From contig PTEX01000236.1 in assembly GCA_003342815.1 (NCBI GenBank), positions 434,001-498,000 of the forward strand: 64,000 bases of DNA, given 5' to 3'. Below, one piece after another: positions 38,705 through 51,585 of the stretch; within the stretch, counting starts at the first letter, position 1, and each line of letters starts with the position of its first letter. The notes below the pieces were generated by a model, which had not been told where the DNA came from, made no database searches, and saw only the letters and a list, made by a program, of their open reading frames with translations. The DNA comes from Eudromia elegans. Its lineage: Eukaryota > Chordata > Aves > Tinamiformes > Tinamidae. Both the position numbers and the translations under genes were made by a program.

Positions 38705-38745
<41 letters not shown>
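38705..38745. repeat. A homopolymer of about 41 bases
   Basis: An uninterrupted run of A, much longer than any other in the window. The bases before it do not contain AATAAA and I see no flanking target-site duplication, so I do not call a processed retrocopy. Confidence 0.9.
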
Positions 38746-38747
<2 letters not shown>

Positions 38748-39060
38748 CCTATTCACCTAAAAAATTGCAAAATATAAAAACTGTAGTCATTTTTCATGAC
38801 AAAATTACCTATGGTGTCCCTGTGAACATTTCTAGCTACAATCTATCTGGTTTAGACATTGCTGGATGAAATACATACGCCAGGATCAGTGGAAAAGGTA
38901 CCCAACCTGCAGTGGAGTACAAAATCTTAAAACCAATTTGAAACCATTAGAAAGTGGAACTGTAGGACCTCAAAAGAGCAGAAAAGACTGAAGAAAAGAC
39001 AAGGGAGCTTGCTACTGACTGACAAGTCTAGGCTTTCCAAACCACGAGGGCTTCACTCTG

Positions 39061-39640
39061 AACTAGTTCCAAGTTATTCTGATGTTTAAATAACCCCATT
39101 TGTTTAGAGGATCTCCATGTCCATGCAGGCCAAGCCAGGCCCACCTGGGCAGTCCGTGAGCCCCTGTGACGCTCGCTGCAGCCCCTCTCGGGCTGTGCAG
39201 GTCCAACACTTGGTTGGGTTCACAAAACAACAGGTGCACAAAATCAAGTCCAGGCAAGCCATCCCCTCGGTATTTTTCTCATCAAATGTGTACATTACAT
39301 GCAAACTTTTCTCTCCGGTGCCAAAGTGCCTTTCCAAAAGCAAAATATTGACTTTGAGGCTTGAAATCAATTTTGCGTTTGATGCCGGGCTGTCAAGCTT
39401 TGGCTCTACAGAGTCGACGGGCGCCCTGGGTGGTTGCTTTTTCATCACTGCGTATGCGAGTGAATTGCATTCACCCCACGAAACGCTCTTAAAAAGGTCC
39501 ATGTCACTGTTAAAGGCTGCTACGCTAAAACCATGGTCTTGTCTGTTATTTAAGTTAATAAAAGGGCATCACAGACTGCTAAGAACAAGGCAGAGCCTTG
39601 TTATTATTCAGCCTCTGGCAGTTCATGGAGAATAATTGCT
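39061..39640. other. Conserved-looking non-coding candidate with open frames on both strands
   Basis: A plus-strand frame of 172 codons (39117-39635) and a minus-strand frame of 132 codons (39104-39502) overlap. Neither translation shows a known domain, and neither is flanked by convincing gene signals. GC content and CpG density rise here (for example GTCGACGGGCGCCC), at the left edge of the GC-rich domain that runs to about 41100. A regulatory element is more likely than a gene. Confidence 0.3.
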
Positions 39641-40499
39641 TTAAAGATAGAGAAAAGTGAAATAAATAAATGAACTGGGGGAAAAAAAAGTAGAATGGCT
39701 GGTGGACTGTAAATGATTTGCTCGGATTTAAGTAACTTTTATACTTAAGTTATTGGATAGGTTTTTAATATCAACGGAGGGATGGAACATCTATCTGCGT
39801 TCTGGTCTGGGGTTGCTGCACTTGTCAGGTCTCACCCGTTGAGTGTTTCTGAACACACACAGCTAAAACTGGGCTGTATCTCCTGATGAGCTGAGAGCTC
39901 TTGTTGTAGGTGAGAGATGCAGGGGTGCCAGGACTTCTGAAAACATGTACCTGTATTTTAATTAAATTAAAAGGTGGGCACAGTTCCCAGTTTTTCTACA
40001 GAGCTACACAGGAACGACCACTTGGATGCCAGCACCCACGGGGCATCCAGCTGGCCTGGGTTCCGCAGGTGCATCCAGGTGCCATCCCTCATCCCCAAGA
40101 AACACCAGCAGCTCTTGGACTTGCAAGCCCTTCCTCAACCCCACGCGTGTGAAAGAAGCAGCTCTACTTCTTCCCATGTTATCTTCATGGAAAGAAAGGG
40201 GGAATATCTTTGTATGCTGCCCTGGCACAGCAGCCTGGGCCTTGCCGAGCACAGCCGCTCGCAGGGTGGGTTTGGCACCTCTTTTCCCTACGTCCCCAGG
40301 CTGCGGATGAGTCGCTGTGGCTCCATACGGCAGGGCGAAGCCCTTCTGCAGCGTGAGCGGCGTGGCGCAGCACGCTGCCAACAAGCACTAATGCTTTTCA
40401 TTATTTACTCCAGCAGAAGAAAAGGGAAATTTTCATGTTGGCAGTGACTGAAATAAACTATTTAAAGCCTCTTCTGGCAAACGGATTTCTTGGTTGTTT

Positions 40500-40920
40500 T
40501 TTTCCTAACGCGACGCTGTGCTGACTCGTGCACATGTTGCCGCTCAAGCGAAGCCGCCGCGCGGTGCGGGGCCCCGCTTGCCAATTTCTTCCTTCATCAG
40601 CCCCTTCTCTGCCCCTCTTTATTTTGCTGCCTTTCAAGTTTTAACAAAGCCGCCTTGCCCAAATGCTGCCAAATCCTTAGGAAAATGGGGGATGGTCCCG
40701 CGTGGCAGCTGCGGCTCCGCCACCACGACCAACACAGTGATTAATACCCCCGCGGGTACAAAACGCGGTTGATTCCCTCTGGGGAAAACCAGGACGCAGC
40801 TGAGTGCAAAAGGTAGAAAAAGCTCCTCGCCGCCGGAGCGCAACGGTGGTTTGTGGGCGCCGGGATCCCCGACCCTTCCTTTAGCTCCTCGCTGACATTC
40901 TTCACATCGCCATGGCACAA
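40500..40920. promoter_or_regulatory. CpG island-like patch, candidate internal promoter
   Basis: By hand count about 33 CpG lie in about 410 bases, with runs such as GCCGCCGCGCGGTGCGG and CCGCGGGTACAAAACGCGG, so CpG is about as common as base composition predicts. GC content is near 56 percent against an AT-rich surrounding. It lies about 7 kb upstream of TENM4 exon a in transcription direction. It could drive an alternative TENM4 transcript or a non-coding RNA; no TATA box, start exon or factor site is certain. Confidence 0.45.
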
Positions 40921-41584
40921 AGCAGCGCTGCAAATAATCCTGCAACGGGCATGAGACTTGTAGGGGTTTATTACCACTCGAGGAGGCTGCTGCAAGCAAG
41001 GCAGGAGTGTGAATCTGTCACGGTACTCGGGGCTGCGCGTTGTTCAAAAGCATGCAGGGGTTCATCTGGGGTGAGCGTCCGTCTGTCTGCTCAGACACCT
41101 TAGAGTCAGCTCACAGAGCCCTGCCGGCAAGGCGTTTCCAAGCGGAAACCTGCATGCATTTAGTCCCGTTTACCACCTTTGGGGGCCTTTTTTGCTTCCA
41201 GATTGGATGATAAAAATTTCTGGCACATCAGAAATACATTTCTGCAAGCTGTACATGCACACACACCTCGATATTAGTAGAGAAAAAGGATATTTATGCA
41301 TGTTCCAATGTTGCATTTTTTATCCTTTTATTCTGAATGCATGTATGTAACCTTTGATTCTGTATGTATGTACATAATAGTTTTTAAGATCCATAGAATC
41401 AAATAAATCATGTTACAGTTAAAAGACTTGAATATTTTCTTAATTCTGGCTCTTAACTTTCTTGGTCCCCTAGCAGGAGGCACCGCCTTTACTGGCATCG
41501 TACAATAACGGATGCTTGCAACGTATCAACTTTAATTTTGGTAAACGAGTTCATTCAGAATAAGCAAATAAAAAGGTTTCTGGC

Positions 41585-41645
41585 AGACCCAAAAGGCTGC
41601 CTTTGCCTTCTGAAAAAAAAAAAAAAAAGAAAAAAAAAAGAAGAG
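41585..41645. repeat. A-rich simple tract
   Basis: Runs of A broken by G (16 A, G, then 9 A and AGAAGAG). Nothing else is visible in it. Confidence 0.8.
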
Positions 41646-42548
41646 ATGTACCAGAATTATTTATTCTGCTTTTTACCAAGGTTGTCCTCAATACAGGAGG
41701 AACTGAGGGAAAACACTGAACTGGGCTACACAGCAGCTACTGGCAACTAGACAAGATAGATAGACAAGAACAGGTTTTTTTTCTCCCATGAATTTCTATT
41801 TCTCGTAGCAATTTTGAGTCCAATTATACTGAGATTGGGCACAATGGTTTGAAGGGCACTTATAAATTTCTTTTTGCTATTGATACTTTAAAAGAAATGT
41901 GATGGGCATAGGAACACAAGCCGCATGCATGCAACTGCTGCTGCATCAAAGGGGACAGTTTTTGATGCACTAACAGAAATTAGGTCCCATCTACATCAGT
42001 GGCCTTCCATCACACCTCTTACCTTGAAAAATGCACCGTGAACATTTTAAAACTGAGCCCTGAACTAATGGTACAAGTGCAGGCTCCCAAAGCTGGGTAA
42101 TTAGCTTGTTCAATAATGTGCTTTGGAAAGCCATATTCCTAATATTCTTGTAACTCTAATAGTAGCTGAAGATTGGCTTAGCGTGAGGCTGCTGGAGAGA
42201 GCGGCGGCGCTCGGAGAGCACTTTGGCATGACGCGTGTGACTAGAGAGCTCAGGCAGATTATCACGGCAGATGGATATTGCAAGGTTCTCCTCATTACTT
42301 TCGGCAAGTGCTCTTGACATTCTCTGAAGCAGTTTAGGAGCTCCTTAGAAAAATGTCAAAATAATGTAATAATTTTCTTATAACATTGTTGAATAAGATG
42401 TTGGCACGGTGTGATTTCGAAATGAAGGCCGGCAACATGGGAAGATGGTGCACACCTGCACGCACCCATATACTGCCAGTGACTTCAGTATGACCCAAAC
42501 AAGGAACAGACCTTCAGGTATCCCAACATCATACGTTTTACTGTGTAG

Positions 42549-42940
42549 CACAGAATCATAGAAGGGCTGAGGTTGGAAGGGACCTCTAGAGATCATCTAG
42601 TCCAACTCCCTGCTCCAGTAGGGACATCCAGAGAACGGGGCAACCAGGCGCATCCAGGCAGGTTTGAAGATCTCCAGAGCAGGAGCCTCCACAGCCTCTC
42701 TGGGCAGCCTGTTCCAGGGCTCTGGCACCCTCACAGCAAAGAAGTTCTTCCTCACATGGACATGGAACTGCCTGGGGTTCAACTCATGCCCATTACTCCT
42801 TTTCCACTGAGAACAGTTTGGCCCCATCCTCCCTACATCCTCCCCTCAGGTATTTATTCATATTGATCAGATCTCCTCTCAGTCTTCTCTTCTTCAGGCT
42901 AACCAGGCCCTGCTCGCTTAGTCTTTCCTCGTGCAGCAGG
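42549..42940 (-). mobile_element. CR1 LINE, 5'-truncated copy, minus strand
   Basis: At its low-coordinate end is the reverse complement of the CR1 tail (CACAGAATCATAGAAGG), then AGGTTGGAAGGGACCTCTAG and ATCATCTAGTCCAACTCCCT, the typical bird CR1 3' end. The minus strand translates in pieces to ORF2 carboxy-terminal residues ([33 protein letters not shown]). It is truncated near the [12 protein letters not shown] part of ORF2. It lies in the same orientation as TENM4 transcription. Confidence 0.93.
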
Positions 42941-43859
42941 AAACTTCTGTTCCAAGCATTGGCAGCTATTTCCTTGGCCAAACAACTTGCACCACCTTCA
43001 TGTTGCAGACAGTGGCTATAAAATTTATACCTACTCTAACTCTTTTTAAGCAGAACAAATCAAGCTCAGTACTACATCATATTAAAATACTGCCTTGCTT
43101 TTCCAGGGAGAATCCTGGTAAAACTGGTTTAGGGTCTGTCACAGGCCCCGACTGGCACAACCTGGTGTGAGTTACAGATTTTCTCTTTTTTTGGTTTAAT
43201 TAAGGAGATGATCATAAAGATAAATTTTATTATCTGTAACTCAAGAACTGCATGTGATGAACGGGTTTGGGATTTTTTTTTGGTTCCCTCTGGAGTCCCA
43301 GCTGAATGATGTACGGTCTGGAATAGGCCCATCATAAACCACAGGCTGTAAATTAAACAGCGGGATGAATCAGTGGCTCGAGGGTTTTGGGAACACTAAC
43401 ACAACACATGTTAGTCAGTGTACCGTAAGGGAGCTTCGTTCAAAATGAGCTTCCAAAAGAGAAGGACAACTGCTTAACAACACGATTCAAATGAATAATC
43501 ACTGGATGAGTCTTGAATTTCACGGAATATGTTTGCAAATAGAACTTTGGAGAAATAACTTTTATCCTTTGGGTTCCTAAAGTGCCTTTTATGTATTTGC
43601 CAAGTTGATATAGATATTATAAGAAAGAATCATTTAACTCGTCATGGAGAGGCTGTCACGCCTGCAGCTGCAGCACCAGACATTGCTGCATGGAGGATGA
43701 AGCCCTGATGTTGCCACAAAACTCCCAACGACTTCAGGAAAGGCAGAATTTTACAACTCATCTTCTGCAAAAAAAAAAGCCACACAAAAGCCTAGTACTT
43801 GATGGGAGCTTTAATGCTGCAAAGCGGGCAGGGCTTACTTTATTCTTCAGCTTCAGTGA

Positions 43860-44200
43860 TCAAACCGCGACAGGGCCAGCCCGGTGTGTACACCGTTAGG
43901 GATCAAAGAGCCTCCCTCCCCATCAGGGCACCCGTTTGGAAAGGATTTTGCACAGAGCTCCCCCGGAGACGCAGAGCCCTTGATCTGCAGCGAGCCTCCC
44001 GCGTTGTCAATACTCGCCTTGATCCGCAAGGCAACTTGCTTGATGTCGGTGGCAGTTTCGCGCGCGGTGTGGGCAGTGCAGGGCGCTTAAAGGAAGTTTC
44101 AGGAGCTGGGGATGCGCTGAGATTCATCAGCATTTGATGCCTCGCTGCAGCACAACAAACGAGCAGGGTTTGTGGATACAGACGGCGAGGAACGTTCAAC
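43860..44200. promoter_or_regulatory. Second CpG-dense patch
   Basis: About two dozen CpG in about 340 bases by hand count, including TTTCGCGCGCGGTG and CCCCCGGAGACGCAG. Open frames on both strands result from few AT-rich stops; none is recognisable. It is about 3 kb upstream of the other CpG island-like patch in TENM4 direction. Promoter, enhancer or conserved element are all possible. Confidence 0.4.
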
Positions 44201-46094
44201 AGCAGCCAGGCAAAAAACCCCAAAGTGTCACATGGAAAAACCTGCAAAGTTCCTACCTAGCGGAGAAGCAGAGAAAAGAGCGCGGCAGGGAGAAGCTAGC
44301 CTTAAAGAGGGGATCAATGAGACAAGGAACAAATGCCCTTCGTCCCTTCAACTATTTTTCTTCTAAACTACCAATTTTTATCTGGATCTTCTCTGATCTT
44401 CCCCTGTGACCTCCATCTAAATTCTCCAAGCCCTACCAGGCTGCTATTAAGAACAGATCTTATTAACCAGATCCTGGGGTTTGGAAGTAGATGCTCAAAA
44501 TTTCCTGCACCTCTTTCCTACCCAATCCATGCTGAAAATCATCAGGAAAAGCTAAACCGACAAACTCAACTTGGATGGGATCTATTTTAGCCAAGAAATG
44601 CCCTTATCTCACAGAAAAATGCAGGACATCAGGAAATTTACACCGTCCTTTTCTTTGCTTTCATGGTCGTAAAGCTGCTGGTCACAAAATCCAAAATCAT
44701 ATAGTGTCTAGTGAAGAAATAAAGTGATATTCACCCTATTTGGGACACAATGCTTTTAAAATAATCTCTCTGGCATAAACTGAAAGTCAGAAACATATTT
44801 TTTTTTATTACACAGCAACTTCTACCCTAAACTCTCCCAAGTAACTTAAAATATTCATGTGTTAAGAGCTTCTGACAACGGGACTCCATATTAAAATGAT
44901 TATGACTATAATTAAAGGTAATGAAATGATGAAAGGACCTGCACTCCACTTATACATTAAAATGGTGAACTTTGAAGTAACAAAAGCAAAGTCGAGTGAG
45001 GCCAAAGATATGTGACTAAGTGCACATGAAGTTATAGATGTAATTTCTCTAGACCAATCCTGCCTCTAGCTAGGAATATGTGTGTGTGATCTGAAAGATT
45101 TGGTACCAGCTTCGCTGCGGTGCAGAGATTAACACCAGAAGAGCAGCAAAAGCCCTGACTAGTGAAGCACGAAGGGTCCTGTGGTGGCAATTAAAATTGG
45201 ATGGCTGAGCTCAAATGCTTCTATTTCTTTTTGTTTCAGCTTTAAGAAACTGGTTTGGCTCGCAACAACTGGAATTCTTCAAGGGTATTGATTCCTCTTT
45301 TGGGGGACACATGTTGCAGGCACTCAAGATCATCATCTTTCGGCCATTTGTATTTGCAGAGATCAAGGATGCACCCTGAGAAGGTTTTTATTCCCAGGAC
45401 ATGAGAAGATGTGTGGACTGACAGGTACCCAATTCCTCTCTAACTGTGGATTTCAGTTATAACAAGGTGCAGTTGTGGGAGATCAGCATAGATCCCCTCG
45501 TCATTTCTTCCATGTAGGCACTTATTTAGATCAATCTTGTCTATCCAGATTATAAAGCTTGTGAGAACCTGCTATCTTTGAGACCCTATTCCCATATCAA
45601 TCAGTTGAAACTGGTCAAAAAACTAAAAAAATATTTGCAGAGTGGCAGACACACAGACAACACAATTATTTAGGTTTTTTTTCTTTTTAGAAAAACTGTC
45701 CAATGTCCCCTCCCACATGGACATGCAGAAACGATGCTGCCAAAGAGCACGCCAAAAAGGCCTGGGTTGTTCTCCCATTGATGTTGATTTATGCTGCTCA
45801 TACTCCCACCAGCTCAACTTCGTGAAACAAATATGGAGAAACTTAAACACATCAAGTAGTCATATTCTCATCTTCTGGCTACTACTGTTTCTTCCTTCTA
45901 ATTTATGTTACTACGGTTGTCAGGGAACGATTTTCTTGGCAAATCAGCATGAATGCAAAGGAGCATTCGACAACACACACAGCACACAAATCTTTGTACC
46001 TAGCCTCCCAGAGACTGGAAGCAAGCTGAGACTGAGATAGAATATCCCCAAGGATTTACACCTACAAATATATGCAATAAACTTGGTAAAAACA

Positions 46095-46117
46095 TGAAGT
46101 GTGAAGTACACACTTCA
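46095..46117. repeat. Perfect inverted repeat with 9-bp arms
   Basis: TGAAGTGTG and CACACTTCA flank the five bases AAGTA. The arms are short, so chance is a fair explanation. Confidence 0.6.
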
Positions 46118-46763
46118 CCAAAGGTTTATTTTGGTTTTCAGCAAATAAGAAAATTAAAAGTGCTGCTGCTCACGTGAGCCTGTGTGTCTGGGTCTGTCTT
46201 GATAGATAAAATTATTCATGGCATATTAGAGCCTGTCAGTATGTTTAACCAGAGGAAAAAAAGAAAAAAAAAAGACATATGATTCCTAAAGGAGATCTAA
46301 ATAACTTCATTATAAAAGCTGTGAGGGAGTCACAATACATTAGGAAGAACAAATGGAGTCTGCAGAGGTTTTTTGGTTCTTTCTATACCATTGACTTACC
46401 AGAGGAAAATACTCCTAATTACACTTACGTCCATTGATTTTTTTTTTTTTTTCTTGAGGATGGATTACCTTGTCCTCCCCTGAATCTAATGATTTAAATT
46501 GGAGTGAAACTGCCATCTGATAGAGGTTAGGAGTTACCCTTGGAAGAACAGAATCAAATATGACACTAAAAGAAAGAAAACCCCTCTTTCCCTATTTCCC
46601 TCCCCAAACATGCGGAATAATTTCTAAGTAAGTGATGTGATTTAGCAAACGCTACACTGAAATAATATGCCACACCTTACAGCAAATGTCAGATGTATTT
46701 CTCATAGCGAGACCAGGTTCAGAGATCCAGTTCTGCAGCAGATCTGACCTTGTTTAGATTTAC

Positions 46764-46790
46764 CAATGTAATTTCAAGCAAATTACATTG
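46764..46790. repeat. Perfect inverted repeat with 11-bp arms
   Basis: CAATGTAATTT and AAATTACATTG flank the five-base loop CAAGC. No terminal repeat or hairpin RNA family is recognised. Confidence 0.75.
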
Positions 46791-49700
46791 AAGTCAAAGG
46801 TGTTAGACCAGGCTCTAGTTCACTAAACCTTAAACAATGACATTCTTAGACATATCCTTCTTACCTGTCTCCCTTTCCCCTTGCAGACTCTCCAGCTTTG
46901 CTCCCAGGCCGATGAGGACGACCTGAACGAAATGCTCACACTGTGCGTCCTAAAACCGCACCCCGCTGCTTCTACATGTAGACCAGGCATTTGCAGTCAT
47001 GGTAGAGAAGATCAAACATTTCTGCTAATTTTTTGTTTGTTTTTCCCTTGCGCTACCCCCATGAGAACTCAGTAATTAAGAGACGATTGCCATGGCAACG
47101 TATTAAGCCCAAACCTATCATAATTAAATCAGCGGTAAAATTTCAATCAGGATCTTCTGAACAGTGAGCTTCTCTCTGCTCCTACAGGACCACATGTTAC
47201 AGGCCAGTCCTGGATTTCCCTCTGACATGCCTGCAAGTTTGCTCTTTCATAATCTGCAAACTATTATAGTAATTACAGCTCTCTTTTTTGTATCTTTTTT
47301 TTTTTGTTTACCCCTCTGTATAATCTCATTTTACTGTTTATAGTTATTCTGGGCCTTTTCTTCACCATAACCCATGCCATTTCTTAACGAAAGTCAAAGT
47401 GCTTCCAGTTCTCAATAGTTGCCTCTATAGTCTTTGCATGGGCAGTTACAGTGATGACTTCCCCATTGCTACCTACCATTATTAATCAGTTAAAAATTGA
47501 AAACATCACAACAGGTCATTCAATTACAGTGCAGGTGTCTAGGCAGAAATACTATGCAAAACAAGGACACTGTAATAAATGGTCCCGTGTGAATTTACAG
47601 CTGCTGCTTTGGTGTATCTTCATATCCTGACGTGACATGGAAAAGGGTGTACCAGAGGTTCAGACATACTGAAGCATGCCCTATATGTCACTGCAGGGAA
47701 GGGGGACACTCTAAAAATGCCAATTTGGACATTGCATAGAATATATATGAAATGACAAGAAACAGACTTGCTAGCAAACACACAGCGCAGGAATTAATAT
47801 ATGCCAAGGAATCACATTACTGCGATTCTGAGACACCACAGTATAATAAATTTTACACATGGTTAGGTTAAATGCATGTATCAACTTTAGGTTGGTGCAC
47901 AGTTAATGTCATTGCCTGGATAAACACTTATTCAAGTATTCTATTTTCAGTGTAACATGTAAGTCATTATTATGTGAATAATGATGCTCAACCTGTCATC
48001 TGTGATAAAGCAACACAAGATTAAAAGTCCAGGCACTGCAGACCGGGGGCAGCCTTGACTTGACAATAGTAAAGTCATCCCCCAAGCCGACCCCATACAT
48101 ATTTTCTGCTTTATTTTTCATATATTTCCATTTTCTGCAGCCCCCACTAGCTTAGGCATTATATAATCAGTGCTTTGGAAGCCCAGGGAATTACAGGCAC
48201 CTGAATCCCTTCCACTGTGGATTATTTTCCTCATTGGCACAGCCTTTGTGGCATGTGTAAAACTCGGCCCAGATTTTAATGACGGTGACCTTTGGGAGTA
48301 ACAGTCGAGTCGATGCCATTTAAAACATGAGCCAGCTACTGTCTCGTGTCTTTGTGGCCAAGCGGGAGGGTGACAAGTGTGACTGTGACTGTTAGTTCTC
48401 CTAGGGAAGACTCTGAACGTGAGGAAGCACAAGAGCTTTCGCAGAATGGGTGCTTGCATCTGCCAGGACTTCATGTGGTCAGAACAAGAGGAAAGATTTT
48501 AGTTTTCACCATTCTCCGAGCCATATGCATTTTGTTTAGGGGAAAAAAAGTATAGAGTGCATAATTTAAATAACAGTGCATTGCATTACACAGTATTCCA
48601 CATGTCGGTGTACTTTTGGAATTGGAAATCAATTTTTTCCTTTTTTTTTTTTAACTTTCTCTTTAAGATGTTTATTGATCCATTTTAAAGCAGTATTTTG
48701 TAACACTGGCAACAATGTGTGCTTGTTCAAGTAGAGAAGAACACTTTTTGCTTGCTACAGCAGACATGCTCTGTATAAAGCCTAACTTTATACACCAGCT
48801 TAGAAAACCTGGACAGTGAGAGCAAAACTGTTTTGTTCGTACCTGAGACGTAATTGCCTATAAAATGTCTGAAGTCAAATTGGTGACAATCTGTTCATCT
48901 AAGCGGGTCTTCCCAAGTGTGTGAGGCTGAAATTTTGTTAATTATTTTTACTCGAGGCCCAAGACGCTGTAGTCTGCAGAAGCCCTGCTTGATCTTCACC
49001 TTTTATCCACTACCTTGCAAGGGCCCTGAAGCTAATACAGCACAGAACTGAAACCATTCTCAAAACTTCAGAATGCTACTCTGATCTCTGTGGGAGGAAT
49101 CCGTTTGCTCAGGAGTAACTGAGAATTTGGATTTCTATCTATACTGAGACACACTGTCTGAGAACATACGCAGGATCTGAAAGTTTCAATACTGAGCGTC
49201 TAAATTAAATCAGTAATTTTTCAGTACTTTAAACGTTATTTTCTACCAGGTTGAAAATTTTAATCAGTTTTGATCCAGTAGTCTCATTTTTTAATGATAA
49301 AGACAGTGTTAGCATCCATGCAAAGGTACACACATAAAAAGGCAGGCCCTTGAGCAAGAGAGTTTTTTAAAAGCCTGTACAGAATGCACTCATGGGGGAA
49401 AATGCAGCTGGAAAGGACTCTGACAAATGCTGCTGCAAGGTGTTTTTCAGAGATGTTAAATGTCTCCATTCCTGCAGAGTTTGGGTTTTATTTTAACATC
49501 TTTCTGCTGCTCGGTGTCAATGCACGGACTAATTGTATGTTACTGCAGCAATTCTCACTTTGGAGCTGTTTCACATATTGCACCATATTTTATAGCAGCC
49601 CGCACAGTTACTGCTGGATTGATAGTATAACGAATCCTGCGTGAGAGAGAACTGATCCGGCTCCTCAGAGTCCACGTCTGGGATGCAAAGATGGGACTTA

Positions 49701-51399
49701 ACCCATGAACAAGCCCTGTGAACCAATGCACCCTTAACTGCAGTGTACCCTATGGTTCCTATCTGTCAAGGTGCCGCAATTCAACCTACCATGGACATCC
49801 TCAGCTGAGGACCAGAACCCCATGGGAGCTCCTACGCGTCGCAACTCAAAGTCTGAAGGGCCAGATCAAGGAATAACCACTTGCTTGGATTCGGTCAGTC
49901 GTTGGGTTAATCAGTACTGTAACCTCTCACTTCAGCAACATGGAACTCAAAACGTGAGGAATAAAGTTAATGCTTCTGGAGCAGTTTGTTATTTATGGGA
50001 TATTATTCAATTTTGAGCATTCCCTCTCCTGTTGATTTTTTTTTCTTTTAGTAGAGATTTAAAAAGTCTTATCAAACTTATCAAAACTAAGCAAATTGAC
50101 AATATTTAACCTGTTATACTGTTTAATGCAGTCAATATTTTACAGAAGTGCTTTGCAGATGTTTGAGACAATAGTTCTCATTATCTCACCTCCCCTATCT
50201 AACCACAAAGACAGCAAGAAAAAGCAATAGTTTTTTTTCTAATTTTCTACAAGCCATAGAAAAACAACCCAAATCTGAGGTCCCAGAGAAGTTCCAACTA
50301 AATTTTAAGTTAGGATAGCTATTAGGAACCTCCCACAGACTGGGTCTTCTGCACAGAAGGATGGGACAGGTCAACTTCTGTTGAGATCGTCAATGGATGA
50401 GGGTGTTGATCAACTCCAAAAACATTGACAGGACAGAACTTGGGTCTGAGTACAAAACACAGACAAAGTTATCATGTTTATAAGATATTTAAAATAAGGT
50501 TTCTTTACCAGAGATGTTATTTGCATTCTCCTGCTTTATGCTTATTCAGTGTCTATGGAGTAAACACAGAGAAACAATCCTGAAATGTGTTCTGGGTGGT
50601 GTGAACTGTAGGCTTCATTTTTGCATACCAATATCAGCATTGTAAAACTGGCATCAGCTGTGCTTGAGTTTTAGAAAACTTTGGTCTTTGAGCAATCCAC
50701 ATTCCTACCATGGAAATCCATTGTAGTACTTGGATTAATCCTGTTGTCAAAAGGATTCCTGGGAATAGCAAGAGGCTGCTACTTGCACTGCTTTCTTATT
50801 GTAGGCAGTATCTCCAAACTAGATGTGTGGCAATTAGGAAAATAAAATGAACCCCAAGAGATCTCCAAGTACAACAAAATCTCCCGCATACATATTCATT
50901 TCTATAGTGCTGCTGGCACATGGAGTAGGTCTAAGGTTCTGTAGATGTCCTAGAGTTTACAGCTCTGCCTCTTTGTTTCCCTTGCCTGAATAAACATTTG
51001 ATAAAGGAAAGCCAAAGAGAAATGCTAATCCTGAATTTGTATCTCAAGACATGCAGAGGTGAAAGGGAGAAAGAGACAGAGATCTGACTAGATTTTCTTA
51101 CAAGGTTAGAAGAAAAATAAATCCAAAGATACTAATCAGGGGAGTTATCGCTCCTCTTATCTAAACAGCTACTTTAATACAAAGTCAAGAAATAATTGGC
51201 CTTCCAAAAAGACTTGTGTTTGCATAAAAAGGGGGATATACAGGTCTACCCAGCTGAGAAAAAACAGTAAACAATGTGGACACCTTGAGAAATGTATATA
51301 ATTTGAGGAAAAAACTTGGAAGAAATTGAATGGCTCTTGACTTTCTTCTAACAATTTGTCGATCAAAAAGTGCTAATATAAAACAGGACAGCAGGAATC

Positions 51400-51585
51400 C
51401 TCATCTCACCACTGTGACTATCTTCATAGTCCACGCAAGCTATTTAACCTGTATGAAACTTTTCATCTGTGCAATAGGGTTAATACTATTTATCTACCCA
51501 CATCTTTGGGATTAAAACATTGTTACGTTAAATGACTTTGAAGATGAATCATGCTATGTGATTGCTAAATATTATTATTACTGAA
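51400..51585 (+). mobile_element. MIR-like CORE-SINE relic
   Basis: The order of short matches follows the MIR/CORE-SINE pattern: GTGACTATC ... CTATTTAACCTGTATG ... TTTTCATCTGTGCAATAGGG ... TTAATACTATTTATCTACC ... ATCTTTGGGATTAAAACATT ... TGACTTTGAAGATG, and a TTATTATTA tail. This corresponds to 'gtgaccttgggcaagtcacttaacctctctg ... catctgtaaaatgggg ... gtgaggattaaa ... gtgctttgaagat'. The tRNA-like head is unclear. It is very diverged, as expected for a family that amplified early in amniote history. Confidence 0.6.

Noticed and set aside
39974-40447. Overlapping open frames of 157 and 126 codons on opposite strands
   Set aside because: They fall in the GC-rich domain where stop codons are rare; translations show no domain and no splice context was convincing.
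46881-47075. Plus-strand frame after a CCCTTTCCCCTTGCAG acceptor-like sequence
   Set aside because: No matching donor or homologous protein seen; a single acceptor-like site is expected by chance in this much intron.
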